A DNA stretch of 64,000 nucleotides from Aliidongia sp035943795. Its GTDB lineage: Bacteria; Pseudomonadota; Alphaproteobacteria; ATCC43930; CGMCC-115725. The position numbers and the translations under genes are program-made. Where the stretch lies: NCBI RefSeq assembly GCF_035943795.1, contig NZ_DASZBY010000066.1, forward strand, positions 1 to 64,000, in the 5' to 3' direction. Every line of letters starts with the position of its first letter. The stretch's first letter is position 1. This document shows, piece by piece, positions 24,636 to 34,728 of the stretch. The notes below the pieces were generated by a model that ran no database searches, was not told the DNA's origin, and saw only the letters and a list, made by a program, of their open reading frames with translations.

Positions 24636-25571
24636 TCAAGCCGCCTCGGCGCCATCGCCGAGCGGTTTCGCGGCTTCGGCGACGAGGTCGCGAAACCAGC
24701 GCTCCGCCGGATCGGCTTCGGTCTTGACGTGCCAGACCATCGACACCTCGACCGTCTGCACGAAAGGCAGGTCGATCCGGACCAGATCGCGGGCCAGGTC
24801 GACCAGCGCCTCGGCGGCGATGCCGGGCAAGGTCGCGATCATTTCGGTCGAGCGCAGCACCGGCGGCAGGGCCAGGTAGGTGCCGACCGTCGCCGCCACC
24901 CGGCGCTTCAGGCCGCGCGCGGCCAGATGCGGGTCGATCGAGCGGATCGCCTTGCCGGTCGGCGACATCACCACGTGGGGCCACGCGACATAGCGTTCGG
25001 CGGTCAGGGGCGCGCCCAGGACCGGATGGCGCTGATGAACGAGCGCGCTCAAGCGTTCGCGATAGATCAGGCGTCGGCCGAAGCGTGGAGCCTGGTCGCG
25101 GAAATGCCCGACGGCGAGGGTCACGACCCCACCGTCCAGCTGTTCCGCCGTCGCCGCGAAATCGAGCGGCATCAGCCGCAGATCGGCGTTGGGCGCCCGT
25201 TCGACCATGAGCCGGGTCAGCCGTTCGATCAGCGCGACCTCGGCATACTCGGCGATCGTGGCCAGAAAGCTGCGGCGGGTGGTCGCGGGATCGAAGTCGT
25301 GCTGCAGGTCCAGCGCACGCCGAATGCGCTCCAGCGCCCCTTCCACGAGCATGCCGATCTCGTGCGCCTTCGGCGTCGGCTCCATGCCGTGGGGCAGCCG
25401 GATAAACAGGTCATCGCCGAACAGATGGCGCAATCGCGTCAATGAGTGGCTGAGCGCCGGTTGAGAGACGCCGATCGAGATCGCGGCCCGCGTGACCGAG
25501 CGCTCGCGCAGCAGCGCCTCGAACGCCTTCAGCAGGTTGAGATCGACGGAAGCGATATTCAGCCCATTCAT
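24636..25571 (-). CDS. LysR family transcriptional regulator
   Basis: A 311-residue LysR regulator. The winged helix at residues 8-65 reads DLNLLKAFEALLRERSVTRAA and QPALSHSLTRLRHLFGDDLF, and a two-lobed effector domain follows. The N terminus resembles the NodD/LeuO-like subgroup. It is divergent from the RND pump genes across a 200-bp AT-rich spacer, which makes pump regulation likely. It is convergent with the EVE gene with 6 bp between stops. Confidence 0.9.
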   Translation of the reverse strand: MNGLNIASVDLNLLKAFEALLRERSVTRAAISIGVSQPALSHSLTRLRHLFGDDLFIRLPHGMEPTPKAHEIGMLVEGALERIRRALDLQHDFDPATTRRSFLATIAEYAEVALIERLTRLMVERAPNADLRLMPLDFAATAEQLDGGVVTLAVGHFRDQAPRFGRRLIYRERLSALVHQRHPVLGAPLTAERYVAWPHVVMSPTGKAIRSIDPHLAARGLKRRVAATVGTYLALPPVLRSTEMIATLPGIAAEALVDLARDLVRIDLPFVQTVEVSMVWHVKTEADPAERWFRDLVAEAAKPLGDGAEAA

Positions 25572-25771
25572 GTCCGCAATATAATTAATCGATTTGGCGT
25601 ATGCCAGCTCCGTTCATAGCTTGCACTGCAGCATGCCGTTCCCCGCTCCATTTCGTATGAGATAATGCTATTTTAATACGCGTGTGGCTGTTCTGGGGAC
25701 CGAAGAGGCCGGCGCTTTCTGATCGAAACAGAATATTGATGCCGGACGGGCTTGCCGGCAGGAGTTACGAG
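25572..25771. promoter_or_regulatory. divergent promoter region between LysR and RND pump
   Basis: A 200-bp intergenic stretch with two AT-rich patches: AATATAATTAATCGATTT next to the LysR start, and GAGATAATGCTATTTTAATACG about 100 bp before the adaptor start. The latter looks like a -10 region for the pump operon. LysR proteins usually bind T-N11-A dyads in such spacers; I could not pick a unique one. Confidence 0.4.
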
Positions 25772-26938
25772 ATGCGCAAGACTTGGGTTCCAGGACTGGT
25801 CGCGATCATCCTGATCGCCGCAGGCGTTGCCTGGTTCGTCGAGCGCACACCGGCTTCGGCGGAAGGCCCGCCCGCCGCCCCGCCGGCCGTCCCCGTCGTG
25901 TCCGGGACGGTCAAGGCCGAGGACGTCCAGATCCTGCGGACCGGCATCGGCAGCGTCTCCGCCTTCAACACGGTCACCATCAAGGTACGGGTCGACGGCC
26001 AGCTCGACAAAGTCGCCTTCACCGAGGGGCAGGAGGTGAAGGCCGGCGACGTGCTGGCGCAGATCGACCCGCGCCCCTATCGCGCCGTCCTCGACCAGGC
26101 GACGGCGACCAAGGCGCGGGACGAGGCGCTGCTGGCCAATGCCAAGCGCGACTTGGCCCGCGACCAGGGACTGATCGGCAACCATTTCGTCAGCCAGCAG
26201 GTGCTCGACACCCAGCGCACCCTGGTGGACCAGGATACGGCGCTGGTCGCATCCGACCAGGCCACCATCGACGCCGCCAAGGTCAATCTCGCCTATACCA
26301 CCATCACGTCGCCGCTCGACGGCCTGACCGGCATCCGGCTGGTCGACCAGGGCAACATCGTCCATGCGACCGATACGACCGGCCTGGTCGTCATCACCCA
26401 GACCCATCCGATCTCGGTCATCTTCACCCTGCCGGAAAACCTGCTCGACGCGATCAACCAGGCGCGGGCGAACGGCACGGTGCTGAAGGTCTATGCCTAT
26501 TCGTCGGACGACACGATCCAGCTGGGCGAAGGCATCCTGGCGCTGGTCGACAACCAGATCGACCAGACCACCGGCACCATCAAGCTGAAAGCGACGTTCC
26601 AGAACCAGAAAAACGCGCTGTGGCCGGGTGAGTTCGTGACCACGCACCTGCTGCTCGCGACGCGCAAGGGCGGGTTGACGGTGCCGACGCAGACGATCCA
26701 GCGCGGCCCGGCCGGAACTTTCGTCTGGGTCATCAAGCCGGATAGTTCGGTCGAGATGCGGCCGGTCACGGTCGGCCAGATCAACGGCGAGACGGCGCTG
26801 ATCGACAAGGGACTGGCAGCCGGCGAGAACGTGATCGTCGACGGCCAGTACAAGGTCAAGGTCGGCAGCAAGGTCACTGCCACCCCGCAAGGCAGCCAGA
26901 CGGCCGACGCCACGCCGGCCGGGGGCCCGGCCAAGTGA
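25772..26938 (+). CDS. RND efflux periplasmic adaptor (membrane fusion protein)
   Basis: A 388-residue adaptor of the MdtA/AcrA type. A single N-terminal membrane anchor (VPGLVAIILIAAGVAWFV) is followed by a lipoyl half-motif around VRVDGQLDKVAFTEGQEVKAGDVLAQIDP, a coiled-coil hairpin, and a second lipoyl and beta-barrel region (NLAYTTITSPLDGLTGIR). It links the inner-membrane pump to an outer-membrane channel. The start at 25772 follows GGCAGGAG; the longer frame has no support. The pump gene overlaps its stop as GTGA. No TolC-like gene is adjacent. Confidence 0.93.
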   Translation: MRKTWVPGLVAIILIAAGVAWFVERTPASAEGPPAAPPAVPVVSGTVKAEDVQILRTGIGSVSAFNTVTIKVRVDGQLDKVAFTEGQEVKAGDVLAQIDPRPYRAVLDQATATKARDEALLANAKRDLARDQGLIGNHFVSQQVLDTQRTLVDQDTALVASDQATIDAAKVNLAYTTITSPLDGLTGIRLVDQGNIVHATDTTGLVVITQTHPISVIFTLPENLLDAINQARANGTVLKVYAYSSDDTIQLGEGILALVDNQIDQTTGTIKLKATFQNQKNALWPGEFVTTHLLLATRKGGLTVPTQTIQRGPAGTFVWVIKPDSSVEMRPVTVGQINGETALIDKGLAAGENVIVDGQYKVKVGSKVTATPQGSQTADATPAGGPAK

Positions 26939-29900
26939 GCATCTCCACCCCCTTCATCAAGCGCCCGATCGCAACCTCGCTGCTGATGGCGGGCATGTTC
27001 CTGGTCGGCGCGGTCGCCTATCCGCTGCTGCCGGTGGCCCCTCTGCCGCAGGTCGATTTCCCGACCATCCAGGTCAACGCCTCCCTGCCGGGCGCTAGCC
27101 CCGACACCATGGCGTCTTCGGTCGCGACACCGCTCGAAACGCAGTTGGCCCAGATCGCGGGTGTGGCGCAGCTGACCTCGACCAGCGTGCTGGGCTCGAC
27201 CAGCGTGACCGTGCAGTTCGACCTCAACCGCAACATCGACGCCGCGGCGACCGACGTGCTGGGCGCGATCAACGCGGCCAGCGGTCAGCTGCCGAAGAAC
27301 CTGCCGAACGCGCCGACCTATCGCAAGGTCAACCCGGCGGACGCGCCGGTCCTGCTGCTGGCGGTCTATAGCCCCAGCATGCCGCTGACCCAGGTCGACG
27401 ACGCGGCCGAGACGCTGTTGGCCCAGCAGATGTCGCAGATTTCCGGCGTATCCCAGGTCAGCGTGTTCGGCCAGCAGAAGCCGGCCGTGCGCGTGCAGAT
27501 CGATCCGGCCAAGATCGCGAGCATGGGGCTAAGCCTCGAAGACATCCGCGCGACGCTCGGCACCGTGACGGTCGATCAGCCCAAGGGCAGCTTCGACGGT
27601 CCGAACCAGAGCTTCACGATCTACAACAACGACCAGCTGACCGCCGCCAAGGATTATCAGGACGTCATCCTGACCTATCGCAACGGCGCGCCGGTCCGCA
27701 TCCGCGACGTCGGCCAGGCAGTGGACGGCCCGGAAAACATGCGCCTCGCCTCGTGGCAGACCGGGGCGCGCGGCATCACGCTGGGCGTCTTCCGACAGCC
27801 AGGCGCCAACGTCATCGACGTGGTCAATTCCGTCATGAGCGCCTTGCCGCGCCTGCGGGCGGCGATGCCGCCGGCGATCGACGTCAGCGTCATCTCGGAC
27901 CGGACCCAGACGATCCGCGCCTCGGTTTCCGACGTGCAGTTCACCCTCAGCCTGACCGTCCTGCTGGTGGTCATGGTCATCTTCGCCTTCCTGAGAAATT
28001 TCTGGGCGACGGTCATTCCCAGCATCACGGTGCCGGTCTCGCTCGTCGGCACCTGTGCCGTCATGTACGTGGTGGGATACAGCCTCGACAACCTGTCGTT
28101 GATGGCGCTGACCATCTCCGTGGGCTTCGTGGTCGACGACGCGATCGTCATGATCGAGAACATCGTCCGCCACATCGAGGATGGCATGAAGCCGATGGAG
28201 GCGGCGCTGAAGGGCGCTGGCGAGATCGGCTTCACCATCGTGTCGATCAGCCTTTCGCTGATCGCCGTGTTCATCCCGCTCCTGCTGATGGGCGGCATCA
28301 TCGGCCGCCTGTTCCATGAATTCGCCGTCACCGTCACGGTCACCATCATGGTTTCGGCCATCGTGTCGCTGACGCTGACGCCGATGATGTGCTCGCGTTT
28401 CCTCAAGGACGAGGCGCATACCAAGCACGGCCGCATCTATGTCATGATGGAGCGCTTCTTCGACGGCATGCGCGACGGCTATGCCTATGGATTGCGCTGG
28501 GTGCTGCGCCACCAGTTCTTCACGCTCATGGTGCTGTTCGCGACCGTCGGCCTCACCGTGTTCCTGTTCATGACCATCCCCAAAGGCTTCTTCCCGCAGC
28601 AGGATACCGGCTTCATCCAGGGTATCTCGGAGGCCTCCCAGGACATCTCGTTCAAGGGCATGATGGCGAAGCAGCAGGAGCTGATGAAGATCGTCGGCGA
28701 GGATCCCGATGTCTACAGCTACAATTCCTCGGTCGGCTCGACCGGCGGCTCGCGCACCGGCAACAACGGCAATTTCTACATCACCCTGAAGCAGAAGCCG
28801 GAACGCACCGCGTCCGCGGGCGAGATCATAACGCGCCTCAGGCCGAAGCTTGCCCAGGTCCAGGGCGTCGCCCTATTCCTGCAGGCGGCCCAGGACATCA
28901 ACGTCGGCGGCCGATCGACCAAGACCCAATACCAGTACACGTTGCAGGATTCGAACCTGGACGAGTTGAACCATTGGGCACCGCTGCTGCTGCAGAAGCT
29001 CGGCACCCTGTCGATGGTTCGCGACGTCGCGACCGACCAGCAGACCAACGCGCCGACCGTGAGCATGACGATCGACCGGACGACGGCCGCACGGTTCGGC
29101 ATCCAGCCGCAGGTGATCGACGACACGCTCTATGACGCGTTCGGCCAGCGCCAGGTGGCACAGTTCTTCACCCAGCTGAACCAGTATCACGTGATCCTCG
29201 AGGTGCCGCCGGCGCTGCAGGGCGACCCGTCGTCACTCGACAAGATCTATGTGAAGTCGCCGGTGACCGACAGCCAGGTGCCGCTCTCGACCTTCGTCAA
29301 GCTCGATACGACCAAGACCAACTACCTGTCGATCGCCCATCAAGGCCAGTTCCCGGCGGTGACGCTCAGCTTCAACCTGGCCCAGGGCGCGTCCCTCGGC
29401 GAAGCGGTCAGCGCCATCCAGGAGGCCGAGGCGCAGATGAAGCTGCCGGCCACGATCATGGGCACCTTCCAGGGCAACGCCCAGGCGTTCCAATCCTCGC
29501 TGTCGACCACGCCCTACCTGATCGCGGCGGCACTGGTCGTCGTCTACATCATCCTGGGCGTGCTCTACGAGAGCTACATCCATCCGATCACCATCCTGTC
29601 GACCCTGCCGTCGGCCGGCGTCGGCGCGATCCTGATCCTGATGATGTTCCATTTCGACCTGAGCGTGATCGCGCTGATCGGCATCATCCTCTTGATCGGC
29701 ATCGTGAAGAAGAACGCGATCATGATGATCGACTTCGCGCTCGAGGCGGAGCGCAACCGAGGCCTCAAGCCCGAGGAATCGATCTACGAAGCCTGCCTGA
29801 TGCGCTTCCGGCCGATCATGATGACGACCATGGCGGCCATGCTGGGCGGCGTGCCGCTGATGTTCGGCAGCGGCACCGGCGCCGAGATCCGCCAGCCGCT

Positions 29901-30066
29901 GGGCTTCTCGATCGTCGGCGGCCTGATCCTGTCGCAGATGCTGACGCTCTACACGACGCCGGTCGTCTATCTCTATATGGACCGGCTCAACAACTGGCTG
30001 GGCCGGTCGAGCCGGGAAAAGCGGCCCTCGCGCATTCAGCGTGCGCTGGCCGGATCGAGCGACTGA
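26935..30066 (+). CDS. RND multidrug efflux permease, MdtB/AcrB type
   Basis: A 1043-residue proton-driven trimeric efflux pump with the full RND layout of 12 transmembrane helices and two large periplasmic loops. The proton-relay acidic pair is visible in SVGFVVDDAIVMIENIVRH (helix 4), and helix 10-12 motifs include IILLIGIVKKNAIMMIDFALE and MTTMAAMLGGVPLMFG. The N terminus, ISTPFIKRPIATSLLMAG, resembles MdtB/MdtC. GTG start in the adaptor stop. The export substrate is unknown, but LysR control suggests an inducible pump. Confidence 0.95.
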   Translation: MSISTPFIKRPIATSLLMAGMFLVGAVAYPLLPVAPLPQVDFPTIQVNASLPGASPDTMASSVATPLETQLAQIAGVAQLTSTSVLGSTSVTVQFDLNRNIDAAATDVLGAINAASGQLPKNLPNAPTYRKVNPADAPVLLLAVYSPSMPLTQVDDAAETLLAQQMSQISGVSQVSVFGQQKPAVRVQIDPAKIASMGLSLEDIRATLGTVTVDQPKGSFDGPNQSFTIYNNDQLTAAKDYQDVILTYRNGAPVRIRDVGQAVDGPENMRLASWQTGARGITLGVFRQPGANVIDVVNSVMSALPRLRAAMPPAIDVSVISDRTQTIRASVSDVQFTLSLTVLLVVMVIFAFLRNFWATVIPSITVPVSLVGTCAVMYVVGYSLDNLSLMALTISVGFVVDDAIVMIENIVRHIEDGMKPMEAALKGAGEIGFTIVSISLSLIAVFIPLLLMGGIIGRLFHEFAVTVTVTIMVSAIVSLTLTPMMCSRFLKDEAHTKHGRIYVMMERFFDGMRDGYAYGLRWVLRHQFFTLMVLFATVGLTVFLFMTIPKGFFPQQDTGFIQGISEASQDISFKGMMAKQQELMKIVGEDPDVYSYNSSVGSTGGSRTGNNGNFYITLKQKPERTASAGEIITRLRPKLAQVQGVALFLQAAQDINVGGRSTKTQYQYTLQDSNLDELNHWAPLLLQKLGTLSMVRDVATDQQTNAPTVSMTIDRTTAARFGIQPQVIDDTLYDAFGQRQVAQFFTQLNQYHVILEVPPALQGDPSSLDKIYVKSPVTDSQVPLSTFVKLDTTKTNYLSIAHQGQFPAVTLSFNLAQGASLGEAVSAIQEAEAQMKLPATIMGTFQGNAQAFQSSLSTTPYLIAAALVVVYIILGVLYESYIHPITILSTLPSAGVGAILILMMFHFDLSVIALIGIILLIGIVKKNAIMMIDFALEAERNRGLKPEESIYEACLMRFRPIMMTTMAAMLGGVPLMFGSGTGAEIRQPLGFSIVGGLILSQMLTLYTTPVVYLYMDRLNNWLGRSSREKRPSRIQRALAGSSD

Positions 30067-30075
30067 CCGACGGGT

Positions 30076-31068
30076 TCAAGCGCCCCCGCGCCGCAGCAGC
30101 GGGGGCAGCTTGACCTTACGGATCTCGATCATCTGCCAGGCCGCGAGGCCCGGGAGGCCGATTGCGAGGTCGGGCAACCGCTTGACCAGCGACAGCGACA
30201 GTGAGGTCGCCGGCGACAGGCCGAACAAGCCGCCGAGCAGGACGAACCCGCCCTCCTGAATGCCGAGCGCGCCGGGCACCGCGAAGGCGGCGGACCGGAC
30301 CGCCTGGCCCAAGCTCTCCAGCACCAGCGCCTCGGCAAAGCCGATAGGCACGCCCATGCGGCCGAGCGCCAGCCAGATCTCCAGGATGCCGGTGCACCAG
30401 CCCAGCAGATGCACGAGGCCGGCGCCGGCGATCCGGCCGTGGGCGCCATAGATCGACCGCAGGCCCGACTGCAAGTCGAGCGGCCGGGCCGGCACCAGGG
30501 CCGGCAGGAAACGCTGGATGAGGCCCATGCCCCGGTCGACCAGCGCGAACAGCCCCAGCCGCTGGGCCAGGAAGAAGCCGCCCAAGGCCGGCACCGCGAC
30601 GATCAGGCCGCCGCCGATCTCGCGCACGACCGGCGTATCGCCGAACGCGAGCCACAGCGCCGCCAGCCCCGAGACCGCGAACAATCCCTGGGTCGCGGTC
30701 TGCAGCAGCAGGTCGACCAGGATCGAGGCCGCCGCGAGGCCGGCCGGCACGCCGTACTGGGCCAGCAGCCGGCCACCGACGATGTCGCCGCCGACCTGGA
30801 CGGCGGGCAGCAGGGAATTGATCGCCTCGCGGATGACGCGGAGGCCGACGTAGAGCCCGGCCGGGCGATCGACCTGGTGACCGAGCATCAGGCCCCAGGC
30901 CGCACCGGCAAGCGTCAGGGCCACGAGCCGGATCAGCACGATAGCGACCAAGCCCCAGCCGATCGTCGCAACCCCGCGGATGATGTCGGCGAAGCCGTTC
31001 GTCACCAGGATGGCCACGAACGCGACGATGCCGATCACCAGGGCGAGCAAGACGGCCGAGCGGATCAC
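30076..31068 (-). CDS. lysylphosphatidylglycerol synthase TM-like protein (HpnL/UPF0104 type)
   Basis: A 330-residue membrane protein with about eight hydrophobic segments. The C-terminal hallmark of HpnL-type members is visible: VPGALGIQEGGFVLLGGLFGL and LSLVKRLPDLAIGLPG. Such proteins occur in hopanoid gene clusters and relate to the flippase domain of MprF, but no hopanoid genes are present here, so the role is a guess. The start is a GTG after GAGGTGAGGC. It converges with the pump gene, with 9 bp between. Confidence 0.82.
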   Translation of the reverse strand: MIRSAVLLALVIGIVAFVAILVTNGFADIIRGVATIGWGLVAIVLIRLVALTLAGAAWGLMLGHQVDRPAGLYVGLRVIREAINSLLPAVQVGGDIVGGRLLAQYGVPAGLAAASILVDLLLQTATQGLFAVSGLAALWLAFGDTPVVREIGGGLIVAVPALGGFFLAQRLGLFALVDRGMGLIQRFLPALVPARPLDLQSGLRSIYGAHGRIAGAGLVHLLGWCTGILEIWLALGRMGVPIGFAEALVLESLGQAVRSAAFAVPGALGIQEGGFVLLGGLFGLSPATSLSLSLVKRLPDLAIGLPGLAAWQMIEIRKVKLPPLLRRGGA

Positions 31069-31240
31069 GCCTCACCTCATGCGATGGGTCGGGAATCGTC
31101 ACGATGACGCAGTGCACACAGTTATTTCGATGATAGGCGGCCGGCCAGGGAAAAATCCCCGCACCCAAGAGAAAATTACCGACCGTCGGGAGCCCCGCGG
31201 CCTCGGGCGCGTTCTTGGTCGTGACTGGAGGGAGCGCGGG

Positions 31241-32482
31241 ATGGCCAATGAACAGACCACTCCGACCGATCGCCGCTTCCATCCCAGGTCGCTCGACGCG
31301 CTGAATTTCCTGCTGGCCGACGTCCGCGGCGCGCTCGGACCGTTCCTCAACGTCTTCCTGGTGACGGAGCGGCACTGGAGCCAATCGTCCGTCGGGCTGG
31401 TGACCGCGATCAGCGGTCTGCTCGGACTCGTCGCGCAGACGCCGGTCGGCGCCCTGATCGATTCCACCCGGGCCAAACGCGCCTTGATCGTCGCGGCACT
31501 GGCCCTGCTCGCCGTCGGTGCCATCGCGATCTATGCTTGGCCGAGCTTCTGGCCGGTCATGATCGCAAACACCGGCATCGCGCTGGTCGGCGACGTGTTC
31601 GGCCCAGCGGTATCCGCCTTGACCCTGGGCCTGTTCGCGCGCGGCCAACTGGCCCGGCGCCTTGGCCGCAATTCGGCGTTCGACCATGCCGGCAACGTCG
31701 CGATAGCCGCCTTCGCGGGCCTGGTTGGCTGGCTGCTGTCGCAGCGCGCGGTGTTCCTGCTGGTGCCGGTCTGTGCGCTCGCCGGCAGCCTGGCGACCCT
31801 GTCGATCCCGGCCAGCGCGATCGACCATGACCGGGCGCGGGGCGGGGATGACGGCGGACACACGCATTCGTCGGGCCTGGGCGTCCTGCTCACCTGCCGG
31901 CCGCTGCTGGTCTATGCGTTCTGCGCGATGCTGTTCCATTTCGCGAACGCGCCGCTGCTGCCGCTGGTCGGGCAGAAGCTGGCAGCCGCCCATAAGGATC
32001 TGGCGACGGCGATGATGTCGGCCTGCATCATCGCGGCGCAGCTGATCATGCTGCCGATCGCGCTCGCGGTCGGACGCTTTGCCGATCGGATCGGGCGTAA
32101 ACCGATCCTGCTGGCAGGCTTCGCCATTCTGCCGGTGCGCGCGGTGCTCTATACTCTCTCCGACGCACCGGGGTGGCTCATCGGGGTGCAACTGCTCGAC
32201 GGCATCGGCGCCGGCATCTTCGGCGCGATCACGCCGCTGGTGATCGCCGACCTCATGCGCGGCACGGGACGGTACAACGTGGCGCAGGGCGCCGTCGCCA
32301 CGATCCAGGGCGCCGGCGCTTCGATCAGCGGGCTGGCCGCAGGCGTCGTCGTTGATCATTTCGGCTATGCCACGGCGTGTCTGGGCGCCGGCGCGGCTGC
32401 GGCCGTCGCCCTGCTGGCGCTGATCGTCGCGATGCCCGAGACCGCTTCGCGCGGCGACGACGTTCCTGGCCCGCGCCATTGA
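31241..32482 (+). CDS. MFS transporter
   Basis: A 413-residue major facilitator with 12 hydrophobic helices. It begins with a soluble 20-residue tail, then FLLADVRGALGPFLNVFLV, and carries the GXXXD-R-K/R-like loop 2-3 motif as GALIDSTRAKRAL and a second as GRFADRIGRKPILLAG. A short histidine-containing loop (DGGHTHSSG) separates the halves. The closest functional class by eye is drug/metabolite export, with low certainty. The start follows GGAGGGAGC. It lies upstream of a LysR gene on the same strand. Confidence 0.88.
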   Translation: MANEQTTPTDRRFHPRSLDALNFLLADVRGALGPFLNVFLVTERHWSQSSVGLVTAISGLLGLVAQTPVGALIDSTRAKRALIVAALALLAVGAIAIYAWPSFWPVMIANTGIALVGDVFGPAVSALTLGLFARGQLARRLGRNSAFDHAGNVAIAAFAGLVGWLLSQRAVFLLVPVCALAGSLATLSIPASAIDHDRARGGDDGGHTHSSGLGVLLTCRPLLVYAFCAMLFHFANAPLLPLVGQKLAAAHKDLATAMMSACIIAAQLIMLPIALAVGRFADRIGRKPILLAGFAILPVRAVLYTLSDAPGWLIGVQLLDGIGAGIFGAITPLVIADLMRGTGRYNVAQGAVATIQGAGASISGLAAGVVVDHFGYATACLGAGAAAAVALLALIVAMPETASRGDDVPGPRH

Positions 32483-32547
32483 CGAGTTGATCGGACGCCC
32501 GATCGGGCTCCATGCTGCGGGCGTGGCGGACGCGGGAGGACGGCGAC

Positions 32548-33444
32548 ATGGACACGGCGGATCTGAGGGTATTCGAGGCGGTTGCCCGGCTGGGCGGCAT
32601 GGGGCGGGCCGCCGAGGAGTTGCATACGGTGCAGTCCAACGTAACCGCCCGGATCCGCCACCTGGAGGAACAATTGGGAACGCCCCTGTTCCATCGGCAT
32701 GCCCGGGGTGTCGCCCCGACACCGGCCGGGCTCCGCCTGCTCCCCTATGCCCAGCAGATGGCGTTGCTGGTGACCGAGGCCCGTCGGGCGACCTTGGACG
32801 ACGGCACGCCGCGCGGTCCGCTCGTCGTGGGCGCGCTCGAAACCACGACCGCGCTCCGCCTCGCCGACGCTTTGTCCGGCTTCGTCGCCGCCCATCCCGC
32901 GGTCGATCTGACGATCCGGACCGGGACGACCTGCGAGTTGCTGGACCAGGTACTGGGCCAGCGGGTCGAAGGTGCCTTCGTTTGCGGGCCGATCATGCAT
33001 CCTGAACTGGATTGCGAGCCGTGCTTCACCGAAGAGCTGTGCGTCTTCACGGCGTCCACGATCCGCTCGCTCGACGAACTGACCGCTCGTGCCGACCTGC
33101 GCATCGTCGTGCTCAAGCGCGGCTGTTCCTATCGCCAGCGGCTGGAAGAGCTGCTCGCTCGGCGTGGCATCCCGGCGCCGCGTGTCCTGGAATTCGGCAC
33201 GCCGGAGGCCGTACTGGCCTGCGTCGCCGCCGGGATGGGCGTGACGTTGCTGCCGCGCGGCATGGCGGGCACCGGTCCGCATCGTCGCGACATCGCGCTC
33301 CATGCGCTGGAGCCGCGCGACGCGTTGGTCGAGACGGTCTTCGTGCGCCGGCGCGACAGCCATGGTTCAAGCGCGCTTGCGGCCTTCCTGGCCGCCACGC
33401 GGCCGGCGCAGATCGGCGACCGACAGCCGGTCGCCGCCGAGTAG
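32548..33444 (+). CDS. LysR family transcriptional regulator
   Basis: A 298-residue LysR protein. The HTH at residues 3-62 reads TADLRVFEAVARLGGMGRAAEEL followed by TVQSNVTARIRHLEEQLG, and a periplasmic-binding-like effector domain follows. The start is placed at ATG 32548 (MDTADLRVFEA), preceded by GGGAGGAC; a frame from 32512 exists but is longer than usual. It probably controls either the preceding MFS gene or the following nitronate monooxygenase. Confidence 0.9.
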   Translation: MDTADLRVFEAVARLGGMGRAAEELHTVQSNVTARIRHLEEQLGTPLFHRHARGVAPTPAGLRLLPYAQQMALLVTEARRATLDDGTPRGPLVVGALETTTALRLADALSGFVAAHPAVDLTIRTGTTCELLDQVLGQRVEGAFVCGPIMHPELDCEPCFTEELCVFTASTIRSLDELTARADLRIVVLKRGCSYRQRLEELLARRGIPAPRVLEFGTPEAVLACVAAGMGVTLLPRGMAGTGPHRRDIALHALEPRDALVETVFVRRRDSHGSSALAAFLAATRPAQIGDRQPVAAE

Positions 33445-33531
33445 GGTCCGCCGCCTTCCATCGCTCCGGCAGATGGGAACGATCGGAATCCTTCGCTTGT
33501 CGACAGCAGCCGACGCGCCTTTAATCGGGCC

Positions 33532-34614
33532 ATGTCCGATCTGCATACTCCCCTGGCCCGCGCCGAAGCGTTCTGCCGGCGTTTCGGCCTCCGCATCCCG
33601 ATCCTGCTCGGGCCCATGGCCGGCGCCTGTCCGCCGTCGCTCTCCGCCGCCGTCGCCAATGCCGGCGGCCTCGGCGCCTGCGGCGCGCTGTTGCTGAAAC
33701 CTGCCGCCATCCTCGACTGGGCCGCGGAATTCCGCGCGGCCAGCACGGGGGCGTTCCAGCTCAATCTCTGGATTCCAGATCCGCCGCCCCGTCGCGATGC
33801 CGCGGGGGAGGCTGCTGTGCGCAGCTTTCTCGAACATTGGGGACCGGAGGTGCCGGCCAGCGCAGGCGATGCGACACCGCCGGATTTCGCGGCCCAGTGC
33901 GATGCGTTCATCGAGGTGGCGCCGCCGATCGTCTCGTCCGTGATGGGGCTCTACCCGCCCGAGTTCGTGCGCCGATTGAAGCAGAGTGGCATTTCCTGGT
34001 GGGCGAACGTCTCGACCGTGGCCGAGGCGCGCGCCGCCGAGGCCGCCGGCGCCGATGTCGTCGTGGCCCAGGGCATGGAAGCCGGAGGGCATCGCGGTTG
34101 CTTCGACGCGGCGCAGGCCGAAGCGGGCATGGTCGGACTGTTCGCCCTGGTCCCGGCCGTGGCCGACGCGGTCAAGATCCCGGTCGTGGCGACCGGCGGC
34201 ATCGGCGATGCGCGCGGCGTAGCCGCCGCCCTGATGCTGGGCGCCAGTGCGGCACAGATCGGCACCGGTTTCCTGCGCTGTCCCGAGGCCAAGCTCAATC
34301 CGGCCTGGGCCGACGGGCTGGCGCGCACGCCGCCCGAAGGCACCATTGTCAGCCGCGCTTTCAGCGGCCGGACCGGGCGCAGCATCGCTACCGCCTATGC
34401 CCGCGCCGCGACTGCCCCGGGGGCTCCGACCCCTGCGCCCTATCCGGTGCAGCGCGCGCTCACCCAGGCCATGCGGGATGCGGGCGGCAAGGCCGGCGAC
34501 CTGGACCGCATGCAGGCCTGGGCCGGGCAATCGGCCATGATGGCCCGGGCGGAGCCCGCCGGCGCGGTCGCGCGTTCCTTGTGGGAAAGCGCCAAGGCCG
34601 CCCTCGGCGGCTGA
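33532..34614 (+). CDS. nitronate monooxygenase-type FMN enzyme
   Basis: A 360-residue TIM-barrel flavoprotein of the 2-nitropropane dioxygenase family. Visible motifs are PILLGPMAGACPPSLSAAVANAGGLG for the N-terminal barrel strand, QGMEAGGHRG with the catalytic histidine, and GIGDARGVAAALMLGASAAQIGTGFL for FMN phosphate binding. It oxidises alkyl nitronates, which are metabolic poisons, or acts as a related reductase. No nitro-compound genes are beside it. The C-terminal extension after residue 300 is of ordinary length. Confidence 0.9.
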   Translation: MSDLHTPLARAEAFCRRFGLRIPILLGPMAGACPPSLSAAVANAGGLGACGALLLKPAAILDWAAEFRAASTGAFQLNLWIPDPPPRRDAAGEAAVRSFLEHWGPEVPASAGDATPPDFAAQCDAFIEVAPPIVSSVMGLYPPEFVRRLKQSGISWWANVSTVAEARAAEAAGADVVVAQGMEAGGHRGCFDAAQAEAGMVGLFALVPAVADAVKIPVVATGGIGDARGVAAALMLGASAAQIGTGFLRCPEAKLNPAWADGLARTPPEGTIVSRAFSGRTGRSIATAYARAATAPGAPTPAPYPVQRALTQAMRDAGGKAGDLDRMQAWAGQSAMMARAEPAGAVARSLWESAKAALGG

Positions 34615-34728
34615 CCCCGGACGAGGATACCGCGGCCGTTCGCCCGGCTTGACGCCGCAGCGCAACGACGATCATCGTTCGGGAGTCCAGCCACCGGAAG
34701 GGTCGTCCGTCGCCGATGAAGCCTGCGC

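Noticed and set aside
30082..30106. GCCCCCGC/GCGGGGGC stem near the end of the HpnL-like gene as a bidirectional terminator
   Set aside because: The stem lies inside the coding sequence and is not followed by a T-run on either strand.
30116..32722. 868-codon minus-strand frame across HpnL-like, MFS and LysR genes
   Set aside because: It spans three well-supported genes in other frames and has no recognisable domain.
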